DNA from: Xanthomonas cissicola | GTDB taxonomy: Bacteria; Pseudomonadota; Gammaproteobacteria; Xanthomonadales; Xanthomonadaceae | DNA: 64,000 bases | NCBI RefSeq assembly: GCF_008801575.1 | Contig: NZ_VZPL01000019.1 | Span: forward strand, 1 to 64,000 | Reading direction: 5' to 3' | Part shown: piece after piece, positions 27,157-35,754 of the stretch | Numbering within the stretch: the stretch's first letter is position 1 | Layout of the letters: every line of letters begins with the position of its first letter | The notes under the pieces: generated by a model | What the model was told of the DNA's origin: nothing | Seen by the model: only the letters and a program-made list of their open reading frames with translations | The model's database searches: none | Translations under genes and position numbers: made by a program

Positions 27157-28116
27157 TCAGGGCAGCCCGGCCAGCCAGTCGTCGTCGGAGCCTTCGTTGA
27201 TGTCGGCGAAGAGCGGGGTCGAGAAGTAGCGCTCGCCAGTGTCGGGCAGCATCGCCAGGATGACGGCGCCAGGCACCGCGCCTTCTGCCACGCGCAGCGC
27301 GGTGGCGACGGTGGCGCCGCCGGAGATGCCGGTGAAGATGCCTTCTTCGGCGGCCAGGCGCCGCGCCACGGTGATGGCGTCGGTGTCTTCCACGCTCAGC
27401 ACCTCATGGGCGACCTCGCGGTTGAGCACCTCGGGTATGAAGTCCGGGGTCCAGCCCTGGATCTTGTGCGGTTTCCAGTCCTGGCCTTGCAGCAAGGCGG
27501 CGCCAGCCGGCTCCGAGGCGGTGATGCGCACTTCCGGGCGCGCAACGCTCAGGACCTCGCCCACGCCGGTGAGGGTGCCGCCGGTGCCCCAGCCGGTGAC
27601 GAAATGGTCCAGCCGGTGGCCGGCGAAATCGCGCAGGATCTCGGCGGCGGTGGTGTTGCGGTGGTAGGCCGGGTTGGCCGGATTGGCGAACTGGCTGGCC
27701 AGGAACCAGCCGTGCTGTTCGGCCAGCTCTTTCGCTTTGCGCACCATGCCGCTGCCGCGCTCGGCAGCCGGCGTCAGGATGACCTTGGCGCCATAGGCAC
27801 GCATCAGCTTGCGGCGTTCGATGGAGAAGGTTTCCACCATGGTGGCGACGAACTTGTAGCCGCGTGCTGCGGCCACCATGGCCAGTGCCACGCCGGTGTT
27901 GCCGGAGGTGGCTTCGACGATGGTGTCGCCGGGCTTGAGCAGGCCGCGCTGTTCGGCGTCTAGGATGATCGCCAGTGCCAGCCGGTCCTTGACCGAGCCG
28001 CCGGGATTGAACGATTCGACCTTGACGTACAAGGTCACGTTATCCGGGGCGAGGCGTTGGAGCTTGACCACCGGGGTGCGGCCGATGGTGTCGAGAATGT
28101 TGTCGTACAGGGCCAT
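27157..28116 (-). CDS. cysK: cysteine synthase A (O-acetylserine sulfhydrylase)
   Basis: A 319-residue PLP enzyme joining sulfide and O-acetylserine to give cysteine. NILDTIGRTPVVKLQRL is the N-terminal signature, SFNPGGSVKDRLAL contains the PLP Lys43, EATSGNTGVALAMVAA is the substrate loop, and GTGGTLTGVGEVL and GISGGATVATAL bind the cofactor phosphate and substrate. It lies 16 bases after cysG on the same strand and ends at an intrinsic terminator. The cysG-cysK unit diverges from cysB, its probable activator. Confidence 0.96.
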   Translation of the reverse strand: MALYDNILDTIGRTPVVKLQRLAPDNVTLYVKVESFNPGGSVKDRLALAIILDAEQRGLLKPGDTIVEATSGNTGVALAMVAAARGYKFVATMVETFSIERRKLMRAYGAKVILTPAAERGSGMVRKAKELAEQHGWFLASQFANPANPAYHRNTTAAEILRDFAGHRLDHFVTGWGTGGTLTGVGEVLSVARPEVRITASEPAGAALLQGQDWKPHKIQGWTPDFIPEVLNREVAHEVLSVEDTDAITVARRLAAEEGIFTGISGGATVATALRVAEGAVPGAVILAMLPDTGERYFSTPLFADINEGSDDDWLAGLP

Positions 28117-28132
28117 GGGGTCTCCGTCGGAA

Positions 28133-29335
28133 TCAGGCTGCGTGGGCCAGTGTGGGCGTGTGGGGCGTTGCGCCGGGTGAGTGCGGCGGCGAGGCGCTCA
28201 GCGGCGCGCTGCCGAACCAATGCAGCGTCTGCGCCAGTGCCGTTACCTCGCCCAGGATCAGCAGCGCCGGTGCGGTCACGGCGTGCTGCCGGGCGCTGGC
28301 GGCCAGGTTGGCGAGCGTACCGGTGATTACCCGTTGCTGCGGGCGCGAGCCGTTTTCGACCAGCGCAAACGGGGTGGTGGGTGCGCGGCCGGCCTGCAGC
28401 AGGCGTTGCTGGATGGCGTCCAGACCGGCCACGCCCATGTAGAACGCCAGGGTCTGGCGTTCCTGGCCAAGCGCCTGCCAATCCAGCGTGTCCAGCGAAT
28501 CCTTGCAGTGCGCGGTGATCAGCCGCAGCGATTGCGCATGGTCGCGGTGGGTGAGCGGAATGCCGGCATAGGCGGCGCAGGCGATCGCGGCGGTGATGCC
28601 GGGAATGACCTGAAAGCCGATGCCGTGCGCGCGCAGGAATTCCAGCTCTTCGCCGCCGCGGCCGAACACGAATGGGTCGCCGCCCTTCAGCCGTACCACG
28701 CGGCGACCGGCCCGGGCGTGTTCCAGCATCAGGCCGTGAATCTGTTCCTGCCGGGTGCTATGGCCTTGCGCCGACTTGCCGACCTCGATGAGGTGCGCGC
28801 CGTGCCGAGCCAGGCGCAGGATCTGCGGGCTGACCAGGCGGTCGTGCAGCACCACCTCGGCCTGACGCAGTGCGCGCAGCGCATGTCGGGTGAGCAGGCC
28901 CGGATCGCCGGGGCCGGCGCCGACCAGGCTTACGTTGCCGGGCGCCAGCGTGCCGATCGCGCTGCGCGGTCCTGTGGAGCGCGCAGGAACCGTTGCGGAC
29001 GCCGCAGGCGCTGCGGCGTGGGTCAGCAGCCGATGGGCACTTGCTGCTTGGCGCAGGGCGTCGTTGAGCGCTGCCGATTCGCTGGCGGCGACGGTGAGCC
29101 ATAGCGGTTGGTCGGACTGCGCCAGCCATGCCGGGTCGAACCGACCGGCCAACCAGCGCAGCCGCCCTGCCTGCGCCCAGTGCCGCAACTGCGCGGAGAG
29201 CTCGGGCGCGCCGACCAGCGGCAGCGCACCGGCCTGCAGCAACTGGCCAGTGGCGTGCTCGGCATCGGCGCCGCCGCCGACCACCAGGACGGCACGGCCA
29301 CGCAGGTCGGCAAGCAGCGGGAACGCAGGAGTCAC
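28133..29335 (-). CDS. cysG: short CysG: uroporphyrinogen-III C-methyltransferase with degenerate dehydrogenase domain
   Basis: About 400 residues. The N-terminal 120 residues resemble the precorrin-2 dehydrogenase Rossmann domain ([18 protein letters not shown]), but the segment corresponding to enteric NVVDAP with the catalytic Asp reads THAAAP. The central dimerisation/ferrochelatase region of roughly 100 residues is missing. The C-terminal part is a complete [64 protein letters not shown]. It should therefore make precorrin-2 for siroheme, the sulfite reductase cofactor, while oxidation and iron insertion would need other enzymes. The start is uncertain: GTG 29335 matches family length; ATG 29404 adds 23 residues. 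Confidence 0.8.
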   Translation of the reverse strand: MTPAFPLLADLRGRAVLVVGGGADAEHATGQLLQAGALPLVGAPELSAQLRHWAQAGRLRWLAGRFDPAWLAQSDQPLWLTVAASESAALNDALRQAASAHRLLTHAAAPAASATVPARSTGPRSAIGTLAPGNVSLVGAGPGDPGLLTRHALRALRQAEVVLHDRLVSPQILRLARHGAHLIEVGKSAQGHSTRQEQIHGLMLEHARAGRRVVRLKGGDPFVFGRGGEELEFLRAHGIGFQVIPGITAAIACAAYAGIPLTHRDHAQSLRLITAHCKDSLDTLDWQALGQERQTLAFYMGVAGLDAIQQRLLQAGRAPTTPFALVENGSRPQQRVITGTLANLAASARQHAVTAPALLILGEVTALAQTLHWFGSAPLSASPPHSPGATPHTPTLAHAA

Positions 29336-29375
29336 GGTTCGGCAGCATCGTTGGAGGAGGGCCAGACCGTAACGC

Positions 29376-29498
29376 CGGCTTATAGCCGTCGGAAATGACT
29401 TCATACATCCTAAAAATAGCGTTCGGTTATAAGCTGGCCCGCAGAACTCCTCTACAGTCGAATCCCTTATAGCGCCTCGCGCTTTTTTGGATATAAGC
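29376..29498. promoter_or_regulatory. cysG/cysB divergent control region with four TTATA boxes
   Basis: Four similar sites cluster here: the near-palindrome CGGCTTATAGCCG (29376-29388), TTATAAGC (29427-29434), CCCTTATAGC (29464-29473) and TATAAGC (29492-29498, touching the cysB start). CysB of enteric bacteria binds AT-rich TTAT/ATAA arrays, and cysB is next door, so these are candidate CysB sites for both directions. If cysG starts at 29404 the first site is inside its gene. Confidence 0.55.
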
Positions 29499-29499
29499 C

Positions 29500-30483
29500 A
29501 TGACGCTGACCCAACTTCGCTATCTGGTGGCCATCGCCGATGCCGAGCTGAACATCACCCTGGCCGCCGCGCGCGTGCATGCGACCCAGCCTGGCTTGTC
29601 CAAGCAGCTCAAGCAGTTGGAGGACGAACTCGGCTTTCTGCTGTTCGTGCGCAAGGGGCGCAGCCTGGATGCAGTGACGCCGGCCGGTGTGGAAGTGATC
29701 GAGCGCGCGCGTGCAGTGCTGTCGGAGGCCAACAACATCCGCACCTATGCCGCCAACCAGCGCCGCGAAAGCCAGGGCCAGCTGACCCTGACCACCACCC
29801 ATACCCAGGCCCGCTTCGTGCTGCCGCCGGCGGTGGCGCAGATCAAGAATGCCTACCCGCAAGTGAGCGTGCATCTGCAGCAGGCCGCCGAAAGTGCGGC
29901 CCTGGATCTGCTGAGCCAGGGCGATGCGGACATCGCGGTGGTCAGCACCGCCGGTGGCGAGCCGAGCGCCGGCATCGCAGTGCCGCTATACCGCTGGCGG
30001 CGGCTGGTGGTGGTGCCGCGGGGGCATGCATTGGATCACCCACGCACGGCGCCGGACATGCATGCGCTGGCCGAACATCCGCTGATCAGTTACGAATCCT
30101 CCACCCGGCCGGGCTCCTCGCTGCAGCGCGCGTTTGCGCAGGTGGGACTGGAGCCGAGCATCGCGCTGACCGCGCTGGATGCCGACCTGATCAAGACCTA
30201 TGTGCGCGCAGGGCTTGGCGTGGGATTGGTCGCGGAAATGGCGGTCAACGCCTTCGACGAGGATCTGCGCGCCTGGCCGGCGCCCGCGCCGATTGCCGAG
30301 TGCATCGCCTGGGCGGTGCTGCCGCGCGACCGCGTCCTGCGCGACTACGCCCTGGATCTGGTGCATGTGCTCGCGCCGCAAATCGACAAGCGCGATCTGC
30401 GCCGGGTGCTGGACGGCAATCAGGCACCGAACTGGCCCCTGCCGCCGACCTGGGAATCGCTGACCCAGACCATCACCAGCTGA
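29500..30483 (+). CDS. cysB: LysR-type regulator of the CysB/Cbl group
   Basis: A 327-residue LysR-family activator. [20 protein letters not shown] with [18 protein letters not shown] is the CysB-type helix-turn-helix, and the hinge [20 protein letters not shown] is nearly diagnostic for CysB/Cbl. The effector domain (residues 90-300) would bind acetylserine/N-acetylserine or sulfur anions. It is divergently arranged to cysG-cysK and probably controls these and the cysHIJ/cysDNC block. Upstream TTATA motifs may mediate autoregulation. Confidence 0.92.
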   Translation: MTLTQLRYLVAIADAELNITLAAARVHATQPGLSKQLKQLEDELGFLLFVRKGRSLDAVTPAGVEVIERARAVLSEANNIRTYAANQRRESQGQLTLTTTHTQARFVLPPAVAQIKNAYPQVSVHLQQAAESAALDLLSQGDADIAVVSTAGGEPSAGIAVPLYRWRRLVVVPRGHALDHPRTAPDMHALAEHPLISYESSTRPGSSLQRAFAQVGLEPSIALTALDADLIKTYVRAGLGVGLVAEMAVNAFDEDLRAWPAPAPIAECIAWAVLPRDRVLRDYALDLVHVLAPQIDKRDLRRVLDGNQAPNWPLPPTWESLTQTITS

Positions 30484-30491
30484 GCGGCACG

Positions 30492-30773
30492 ATGACCGAG
30501 CCACTGCGTCCGGCACTGAGCAGACTGTGGTCGTCCGAGCCGGACGGCGGCATGTCGCTGCAACTATCGGCCAGCATCGAGGGCCGCGAGCATGAGGTAC
30601 TGACGGTGCTGGCCGACCCGCGCGACGAAGCGTTATGGGTGGCCGTGCAGGCGGGCAGCACGCGTGTGCAGATCCCGCTGGCGGTGCTGCGCAAGGCGCT
30701 GGACGTTGCGGCCGAGGATGTGCATTCGGCGGAGTGGTTCGCGCGCCAGGATGCGGCTGCGTCCGACGTCTGA
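30492..30773 (+). CDS. small conserved-looking protein of unknown function
   Basis: A 93-residue cytoplasmic protein eight bases after cysB and thus likely cotranscribed. It has no signal peptide or membrane helix. The sequence shows alternating strands and acidic loops (SLQLSASIEGREHEVLTVLA, ALWVAVQAGSTRVQIPLAVL) and an acidic helix (ALDVAAEDVHSAEWFARQ). I do not recognise a family. Its codon use looks like the neighbouring genes, which supports it being real. Confidence 0.6.
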   Translation: MTEPLRPALSRLWSSEPDGGMSLQLSASIEGREHEVLTVLADPRDEALWVAVQAGSTRVQIPLAVLRKALDVAAEDVHSAEWFARQDAAASDV

Positions 30774-31089
30774 CGCTGCGATATGGGCGGCTAGCACACC
30801 CTCGCGAGCAGTCGTCAGGCGGTGTAGACAGCGCACAGGAGTGGGACTGGACGTGTGTGCATATCCGTTCCAGGTACTGGCTGCCTGGCGGTGCAATCGG
30901 TGCGTTCGCGATGACGCCGGTGCTGCGCTGCAGCGCAACTGCCCCGAAAAAATGTCTATAGGATCAAGGCGATGCGCATGTGCCCAACTGCGCCGCAGCG
31001 TGTGCTGTGGGTGATTTTCCCTACCCGTGTCAGGGCGATGCAGTTGGCGTCTACCGGGCGCATCAAGTTGCGTGCTGCGTTGTCGAAAA

Positions 31090-31327
31090 CCCTTATAGCA
31101 ACCATGACGCGACACTCTCGGACGTCTAGGGGTGGACGGCGCAGAGCTGGCGATGCAGGTGATCGCATCGCCGGTGTGTTTCGCGGTGTCGTCGAAGGTT
31201 GCTAGCGCTGTCGCATCGCTGTTGCGCGAGGCTGTGCACAGAGCGGCTGGCGCATCCGGGTCCCTGGGGAGAGGCCTGGCGTGCTTGGCGGCGGACCCGG
31301 GTCGGGAGCCCGGGTCCGCCTTTTTTT
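31090..31327 (+). ncRNA. candidate intergenic small RNA ending at a strong terminator
   Basis: The 844-bp gap 30774-31617 holds no convincing protein gene but contains a plus-strand intrinsic terminator at 31290-31327. About 200 bases upstream, CCCTTATAGC (31090-31099) repeats exactly a decamer in the cysB promoter region; a TTGCGT at 31068-31073 with CTTATA at 31092-31097 gives a weak promoter with 18-base spacing. A transcript of about 220 nt is possible. Alternatively this is only the long 3' untranslated region of the cysB operon. Sequence alone cannot decide. Confidence 0.3.
31290..31327 (+). terminator. strong intrinsic terminator
   Basis: A perfect 12-bp stem GGCGGACCCGGG / CCCGGGTCCGCC (31290-31301, 31309-31320) with a 7-base loop, followed by seven T. 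It is orientated for plus-strand transcripts, more than 500 bases past the nearest plus-strand gene. Confidence 0.95.
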
Positions 31328-31617
31328 GTTCCGCAGCGGCACCTCGGTTGAAGATGGAACACCGCTCAGACGTGCCATGCCACTGCAGACAGTGCGCGAT
31401 CCGGGCCGGCGCTGGTTTCCATGCCTGCGGCGAGCCGCCGGGTCTCCGCGGTCGCCGCTGACGCGGGCTTTCGCGTGGCATGTGGTGTCGGCTGCTGCAA
31501 CGTCGGCGCGACGGGATGGAGTGGCCGCGCGTTCTGGTCTGGCCGCAGACCGCTGCCCCAACCGGTAAACCCCAGGCGTTCGCCGCGCAGCCCGAGCACG
31601 CTGCGGGCCACACATCT

Positions 31618-32814
31618 TTAGGCCAATGGAATCCGCACCGAAAAACAGGTGCCGCCCTGCGGGCGCGGACGCACGTCCACTTCGCAGCCCAACGTCTCGG
31701 CAGTGCGATGCACGATCCACAGGCCGATGCCCAAACCGTCGCTGCGCGGGTCGGCCTGGCGGAACGCCTGGAAGACCTGCTCGGGTTGGTCCATGTTCAA
31801 GCCGATGCCGCTGTCGATGATGTTCACTTCCGCAAAACCGGGACGGCGGCGGGTGCCGACCAGCACGCGGCCGCGTTCGGTGTACTTGATGGCATTGCCG
31901 ACCAGGTTGCCGATCAAGGTGGTCAGCAGCGTGGGGTGGCTGCGCACGCGCAGCGAGGTGTGCACATAGCGAAGGGCCAGATACTTGTCGATGGCTGGTT
32001 GACGCCACACGCCGAGGATCGAATGCAGCACGTCTTCCAGCTGCAGTGGCTGCAGGTCCGGCATGGCGGCCTTGCTCGCGGCCGCCAGCGTGGCCAGCTC
32101 GTCCAGGCTGCGGCCGACCAGGCTGATCGCGTCGCGCGCAGCGACCAGGTTGGGAACGGCGTCGACGTCGGCGTGCCGGCGCATCTTGTCGATGGCGTAG
32201 GCGGCAGTGCGCAATGGGGTCTTCAGATCGTGCCCGGCGATGGCCATCAGGCGGCTGCGGTAGCGATCGGATTCCTCGGCGATTGCCAGTGCGCGCCGAA
32301 ATTCCAGCTGCGCCATGGTCTGGCGTGCCAATGCGCGCAGGGCTTCCACCTGCTCGTCGGTGAGCTGGCGCGGTTTCCGGTCGAGCACGCAGACCGTGCC
32401 AAGCGGCAGGCCGTCGGGTGTCTTCAACAAAGCACCTGCATAGAAATGCAGCGGCGCCTCGCCGGTGACCAGTGGGTTGCGCGCAAAGCGGATGTCTTCG
32501 CGCGTGTCGGGCACCACCAGTACATCGTTGTCGAGCAGCGCATGCGCGCACATCGACTTGAACAGCGGGGTCTCGCGCTCGCCCATCCCCAGCTCGCTCT
32601 TGAACCACTGGCGGTCCGCATCGACCAGGCTGATCAGCGCGATCGGCGTCTGGCAAATGATCGAGGCGAGCCGGGTGATGTCTTCGAAGGCCGCTTCGCG
32701 CGGGGTGTCGAGAATGCCGTAGCTGCGCAGCGCCTGCAGACGCAATGCTTCGCTGGGGGGCTTGGGTGCGCAGGGAAGCGGTTCGGCCGCTCGATCGGAC
32801 AGGACGGTACTCAT
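31618..32814 (-). CDS. GAF-domain sensor histidine kinase
   Basis: A 398-residue soluble kinase. Residues 30-170 form a GAF domain (REAAFEDITRLASIICQTPI, ISLVDADRQWFKSELGMGE, GLPLGTVCVLDRKPR). Then comes the HisKA helix with AIAGHDLKTPLRTAAYAI (His195), and the HATPase with LIGNLVGNAIKYTERG (N box), IIDSGIGL (G1) and DGLGIGLWIV (G2). There is no membrane segment, so it senses a cytoplasmic cue. No response regulator is adjacent, so it is an orphan. The ATG at 32814 is preferred to 32979 because residues before it are unlike a kinase N-terminus. Confidence 0.88.
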   Translation of the reverse strand: MSTVLSDRAAEPLPCAPKPPSEALRLQALRSYGILDTPREAAFEDITRLASIICQTPIALISLVDADRQWFKSELGMGERETPLFKSMCAHALLDNDVLVVPDTREDIRFARNPLVTGEAPLHFYAGALLKTPDGLPLGTVCVLDRKPRQLTDEQVEALRALARQTMAQLEFRRALAIAEESDRYRSRLMAIAGHDLKTPLRTAAYAIDKMRRHADVDAVPNLVAARDAISLVGRSLDELATLAAASKAAMPDLQPLQLEDVLHSILGVWRQPAIDKYLALRYVHTSLRVRSHPTLLTTLIGNLVGNAIKYTERGRVLVGTRRRPGFAEVNIIDSGIGLNMDQPEQVFQAFRQADPRSDGLGIGLWIVHRTAETLGCEVDVRPRPQGGTCFSVRIPLA

Positions 32815-33117
32815 GCGCGTAGCTACAGGGTGGAAGCGGCAAGCATAGGGCATGCCAAGGCCCTTCATGTGTCTGCGGTCACAGAGGTCGGACGAAACTG
32901 TGACTGCCGACCAGGATGGCGGCGCGTGGACGAGGCCGGCGTGCGGCAAACGGGCCTGCGGCTGCAGCGGCTGGCCCATCCGGTTCTGGCGTGCCGGCTC
33001 CGGCGCATGCCTGGGCGCGGGTCATCCGGGTATGACCGGGCCAGCCGGGTGCGACATGCGGTCGCGCATCGGCCGCGACCATCGCCCCGGCTTGCGTGGC
33101 GGCTTACACTTCGACGC
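32815..33117. other. 303-bp divergent intergenic region
   Basis: Lies between the histidine kinase and the DUF2946 gene. Apart from a short GTCACAG/CTGTGAC inverted repeat near 32878-32908, which could be an operator, I see nothing distinct. Zur- or Fur-like boxes that might be expected for a metal module are not obvious. Confidence 0.4.
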
Positions 33118-33555
33118 ATGCTGCGTTTGTCCCGTCGCCATCGGTTGTTGCCCCTGCTTGCCTGTCTGGCGGTGGCGCTGATGCTGGTCGCACCGCTGAT
33201 CAGCCGCTGGAGCCAGGCGCAACCGATCGAGCCGATGTGCATGGGTGTTCCAGCGTTGTCTGCAGCGCGCGCGCTGCAGGCCGGTCATCGAACCCAGCCG
33301 GCCGGTCTGGCTGCGGATGCGCACTCCGGCGCCGTAGCGAACATGCAGCACGCCGGCACCCACGACGCAGCGACACATGGGCAAGCCTGCGATTACTGCG
33401 TCTTGGCCGCACGCTTGCTGCCATTGCTGATCGTGGCGTTGCTGTGCCTGCTGCAACCGCGGCCGGCTCCGGCTCCGGTGCTCACCCAGGCAGGCGCACG
33501 CTCGGTCTTTCGATGGGCCGCACTCGGCGCACGTGGACCACCGCTGGCCGCCTAA
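33118..33555 (+). CDS. DUF2946 family protein, first gene of a TonB receptor module
   Basis: A 145-residue membrane or secreted protein. An N-terminal hydrophobic helix (LLPLLACLAVALMLVAPLI) is followed by a periplasmic stretch with several His (AGHRTQ, ADAHSG, MQHAGTHDAATHGQ) and the conserved DUF2946 motif QACDYCVLAARLLPLLIVAL, ending in a second helix. DUF2946 genes commonly sit beside TonB-dependent copper or other metal receptors; the CxxC and His residues suggest metal binding. It precedes the TonB receptor by 171 bases and probably belongs to the same transcription unit. Transport role inferred. Confidence 0.8.
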   Translation: MLRLSRRHRLLPLLACLAVALMLVAPLISRWSQAQPIEPMCMGVPALSAARALQAGHRTQPAGLAADAHSGAVANMQHAGTHDAATHGQACDYCVLAARLLPLLIVALLCLLQPRPAPAPVLTQAGARSVFRWAALGARGPPLAA

Positions 33556-33726
33556 GGTGGCCCCTGTGCGGGCGTCCACGCAGCGATGCCCCGTGCGCGC
33601 CTGAGATTTTCGGCGTCCCTGCCGGGCAGTGCGGGCGACTCGCGTCTTATCGAATGATGCCGATGCGCGCCGCAATGGTGGCAGCGCACGGCTGTGCGGC
33701 CGTGCAGTCACGGCGAAGGGTTGGTC

Positions 33727-35754
33727 ATGCGTCTGCGGTTGTTGAAAACGATGTGGTATGCGCCGTCGTTGGCGCTGGTGTGGGGGCCTGCATGCGATGT
33801 GCAGGCGCAAGACGCGGCACTCACGCTGGGCAAGGTGCAGGTGAGCGAACACGCGCAGCGCAGCCCGAGCACGGCGCGCGTGCTGAGCTCGGTGGATGTG
33901 ATCGGCGGCGAGCTGCTGCACGATCAACATGTGGACTACAGCTGGGAACTGCTGATGCGCGCGCCCGGGGTGCAGGTCACCCAGTTCCGCATGGGCACCG
34001 ATGCGGGGCGCTTTTCGTTCCGCGGATTCAATGGCGAGGGACGCATCAATGCGGTGAAACTGCTGATCGACGGCATCCCCAGCAACGACAATGCCGGCGC
34101 CATGCCGTACCTGGACGCGGTGTTTGCGCAGGACATCAGCGCGATCGAGATCGTGCGCGGCACCAACGACGCGCGCTATGGCTTGAATGCCATTGCCGGC
34201 AGCGTGGACGTGCTCACCCGTACCGGCGGCAACGACGGCCGCTTGAGCGTGACGGCCGGCAGCTTCGATGCGCGCGAAGTGCAACTCAGCAAAGGGTTCG
34301 AACAGGGCGCCTGGAGCCAGAACTATGTGCTGGCCTGGCGCGACTCGGACGGGTATCGCGATCATGCCGACGCACGCAAACGCAGCGTGGCGGGCAAGTG
34401 GTTCTACACCGACCCGGACGGTGCATTCCGCGCAGGGCTCACCACGCGGTACTACGACAACTACGCATTGGAAGCCGGCTATCTGGACGCCGCCACCGCG
34501 CGTGCGGCGCCGCGCAGCTCGCCGGACTATGCGCAGAACGACCGCAGCGAGCGTCGTGTGCGCCAGACTGCGTTGCATGCGGACGGTGCGCTTGGCGAGC
34601 AGGCGCAATGGAGCGCCAAGGCCTACCAGAACGACTACCGCAACCAACGCTGGGTGCGGTTTTCTGCGGCCGGGCTGCAGCAGGAACGCGATGCCGACGA
34701 AACCCATCGCGGGCTGTTGCTGCGTAGCAACTGGCAGCCGGACTGGGGCGCGCTGCAGGCCAACCTGGAAGCCGGGGTGGATGCGCAGTGGCAGGACAAC
34801 CAGTCGCAGCGGTATCGCACCGTGGCCCGTGTGCGCGGGGCAAAGCTGCGCGATTGGGACTACGATCTGCGGACGCGTGGCGCGTATGTGCAGGCCGTGC
34901 TGACCCCCATTGCGCGCTTGCAGCTGGTGCCGGGGTATCGCATCGATCGTGTCGATGGACAGCTGCATGACGTGCTGGCCGGCAGCATTGCGCCAACCTA
35001 CGACTACGGCACCATCAAGCAACCCAAGTTCAGTGCGAGCTACCGCGTGGGCGAGCAGAGCAGCGTGTATGCGAACTGGGGACGTACGTTCCAGATCGGC
35101 AGCGGCGATGGCGCCTACCGTCGCCAGCCCGGCAACCTGGGGCCCTCGATCAACGAAGGTTGGGAGACCGGCTTCAAGTTCGCGCCGTCGGCCCTGGTGG
35201 ACGGGCGCCTGGCGTATTGGGAGCAGCGCGCATCCGGGGAGGTGGCCACTGTTTTCGGCGTCAATGGCGTGGTAGGCATCGGCGATGTGGCCAATGTCGG
35301 CCGTACGCTGCGGCGCGGGTGGGATGCGCAGCTCAACGTGCAGCCGGCTGAGCATTGGCGCGCGTGGGTCTCGTATTCGCGGCAGAAGGCCAGCATCGCC
35401 ACGCCCGATCCGAGCGCCCCGGCCACGCGCGGAAAGGAAATCGAAAACGTGCCGCACTGGTTGGCCACCGCCGGGCTGGAGTGGCAGGTCGGTTCATCGG
35501 TGCAGGTGAGCGCCTGGGGCAATGCGCAAGGCGATTACTACCTGGAACGCACCAACACGCTGGGCCGCACCGGTGGCTACGCCTTGCTCAATCTGGGCGC
35601 GCGCTGGGCCGTGGATGCGCGCAATGCGCTCAGCCTGCAGCTACGCAACGTCACCGATCGTGCGTATGTGTACGCCTGGTACGACAGTGGCAGCTCCGGT
35701 TACTCACCCGGCGATGGGCGTGCGTTGTCGGTGTCGTGGGATTGGAGCTTCTGA
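33727..35754 (+). CDS. TonB-dependent outer-membrane receptor (probable metal or metal-chelate uptake)
   Basis: A 675-residue receptor with a signal peptide (to CDVQAQ) and a TonB-box-like LTLGKVQVSE. The plug follows (LMRAPGVQVTQFRMG, FSFRGFNGEG, IEIVRGTNDARYGLNAIAGS), then the 22-strand barrel ending SVSWDWSF with the terminal Phe. The ATG at 33727 follows GAAGGG. Its stop overlaps the start of the PepSY gene by one base, so the two are translationally coupled. Neighbours (DUF2946, His-rich PepSY protein) point to metal or siderophore uptake; the ligand is unproven. Confidence 0.88.
   Translation: MRLRLLKTMWYAPSLALVWGPACDVQAQDAALTLGKVQVSEHAQRSPSTARVLSSVDVIGGELLHDQHVDYSWELLMRAPGVQVTQFRMGTDAGRFSFRGFNGEGRINAVKLLIDGIPSNDNAGAMPYLDAVFAQDISAIEIVRGTNDARYGLNAIAGSVDVLTRTGGNDGRLSVTAGSFDAREVQLSKGFEQGAWSQNYVLAWRDSDGYRDHADARKRSVAGKWFYTDPDGAFRAGLTTRYYDNYALEAGYLDAATARAAPRSSPDYAQNDRSERRVRQTALHADGALGEQAQWSAKAYQNDYRNQRWVRFSAAGLQQERDADETHRGLLLRSNWQPDWGALQANLEAGVDAQWQDNQSQRYRTVARVRGAKLRDWDYDLRTRGAYVQAVLTPIARLQLVPGYRIDRVDGQLHDVLAGSIAPTYDYGTIKQPKFSASYRVGEQSSVYANWGRTFQIGSGDGAYRRQPGNLGPSINEGWETGFKFAPSALVDGRLAYWEQRASGEVATVFGVNGVVGIGDVANVGRTLRRGWDAQLNVQPAEHWRAWVSYSRQKASIATPDPSAPATRGKEIENVPHWLATAGLEWQVGSSVQVSAWGNAQGDYYLERTNTLGRTGGYALLNLGARWAVDARNALSLQLRNVTDRAYVYAWYDSGSSGYSPGDGRALSVSWDWSF

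Noticed and set aside
30633-31613. A 326-codon minus-strand open frame in the gap after cysB
   Set aside because: Arg/His/Pro-rich low-complexity text with no domain, and it crosses both the small gene at 30492-30773 and the strong terminator.
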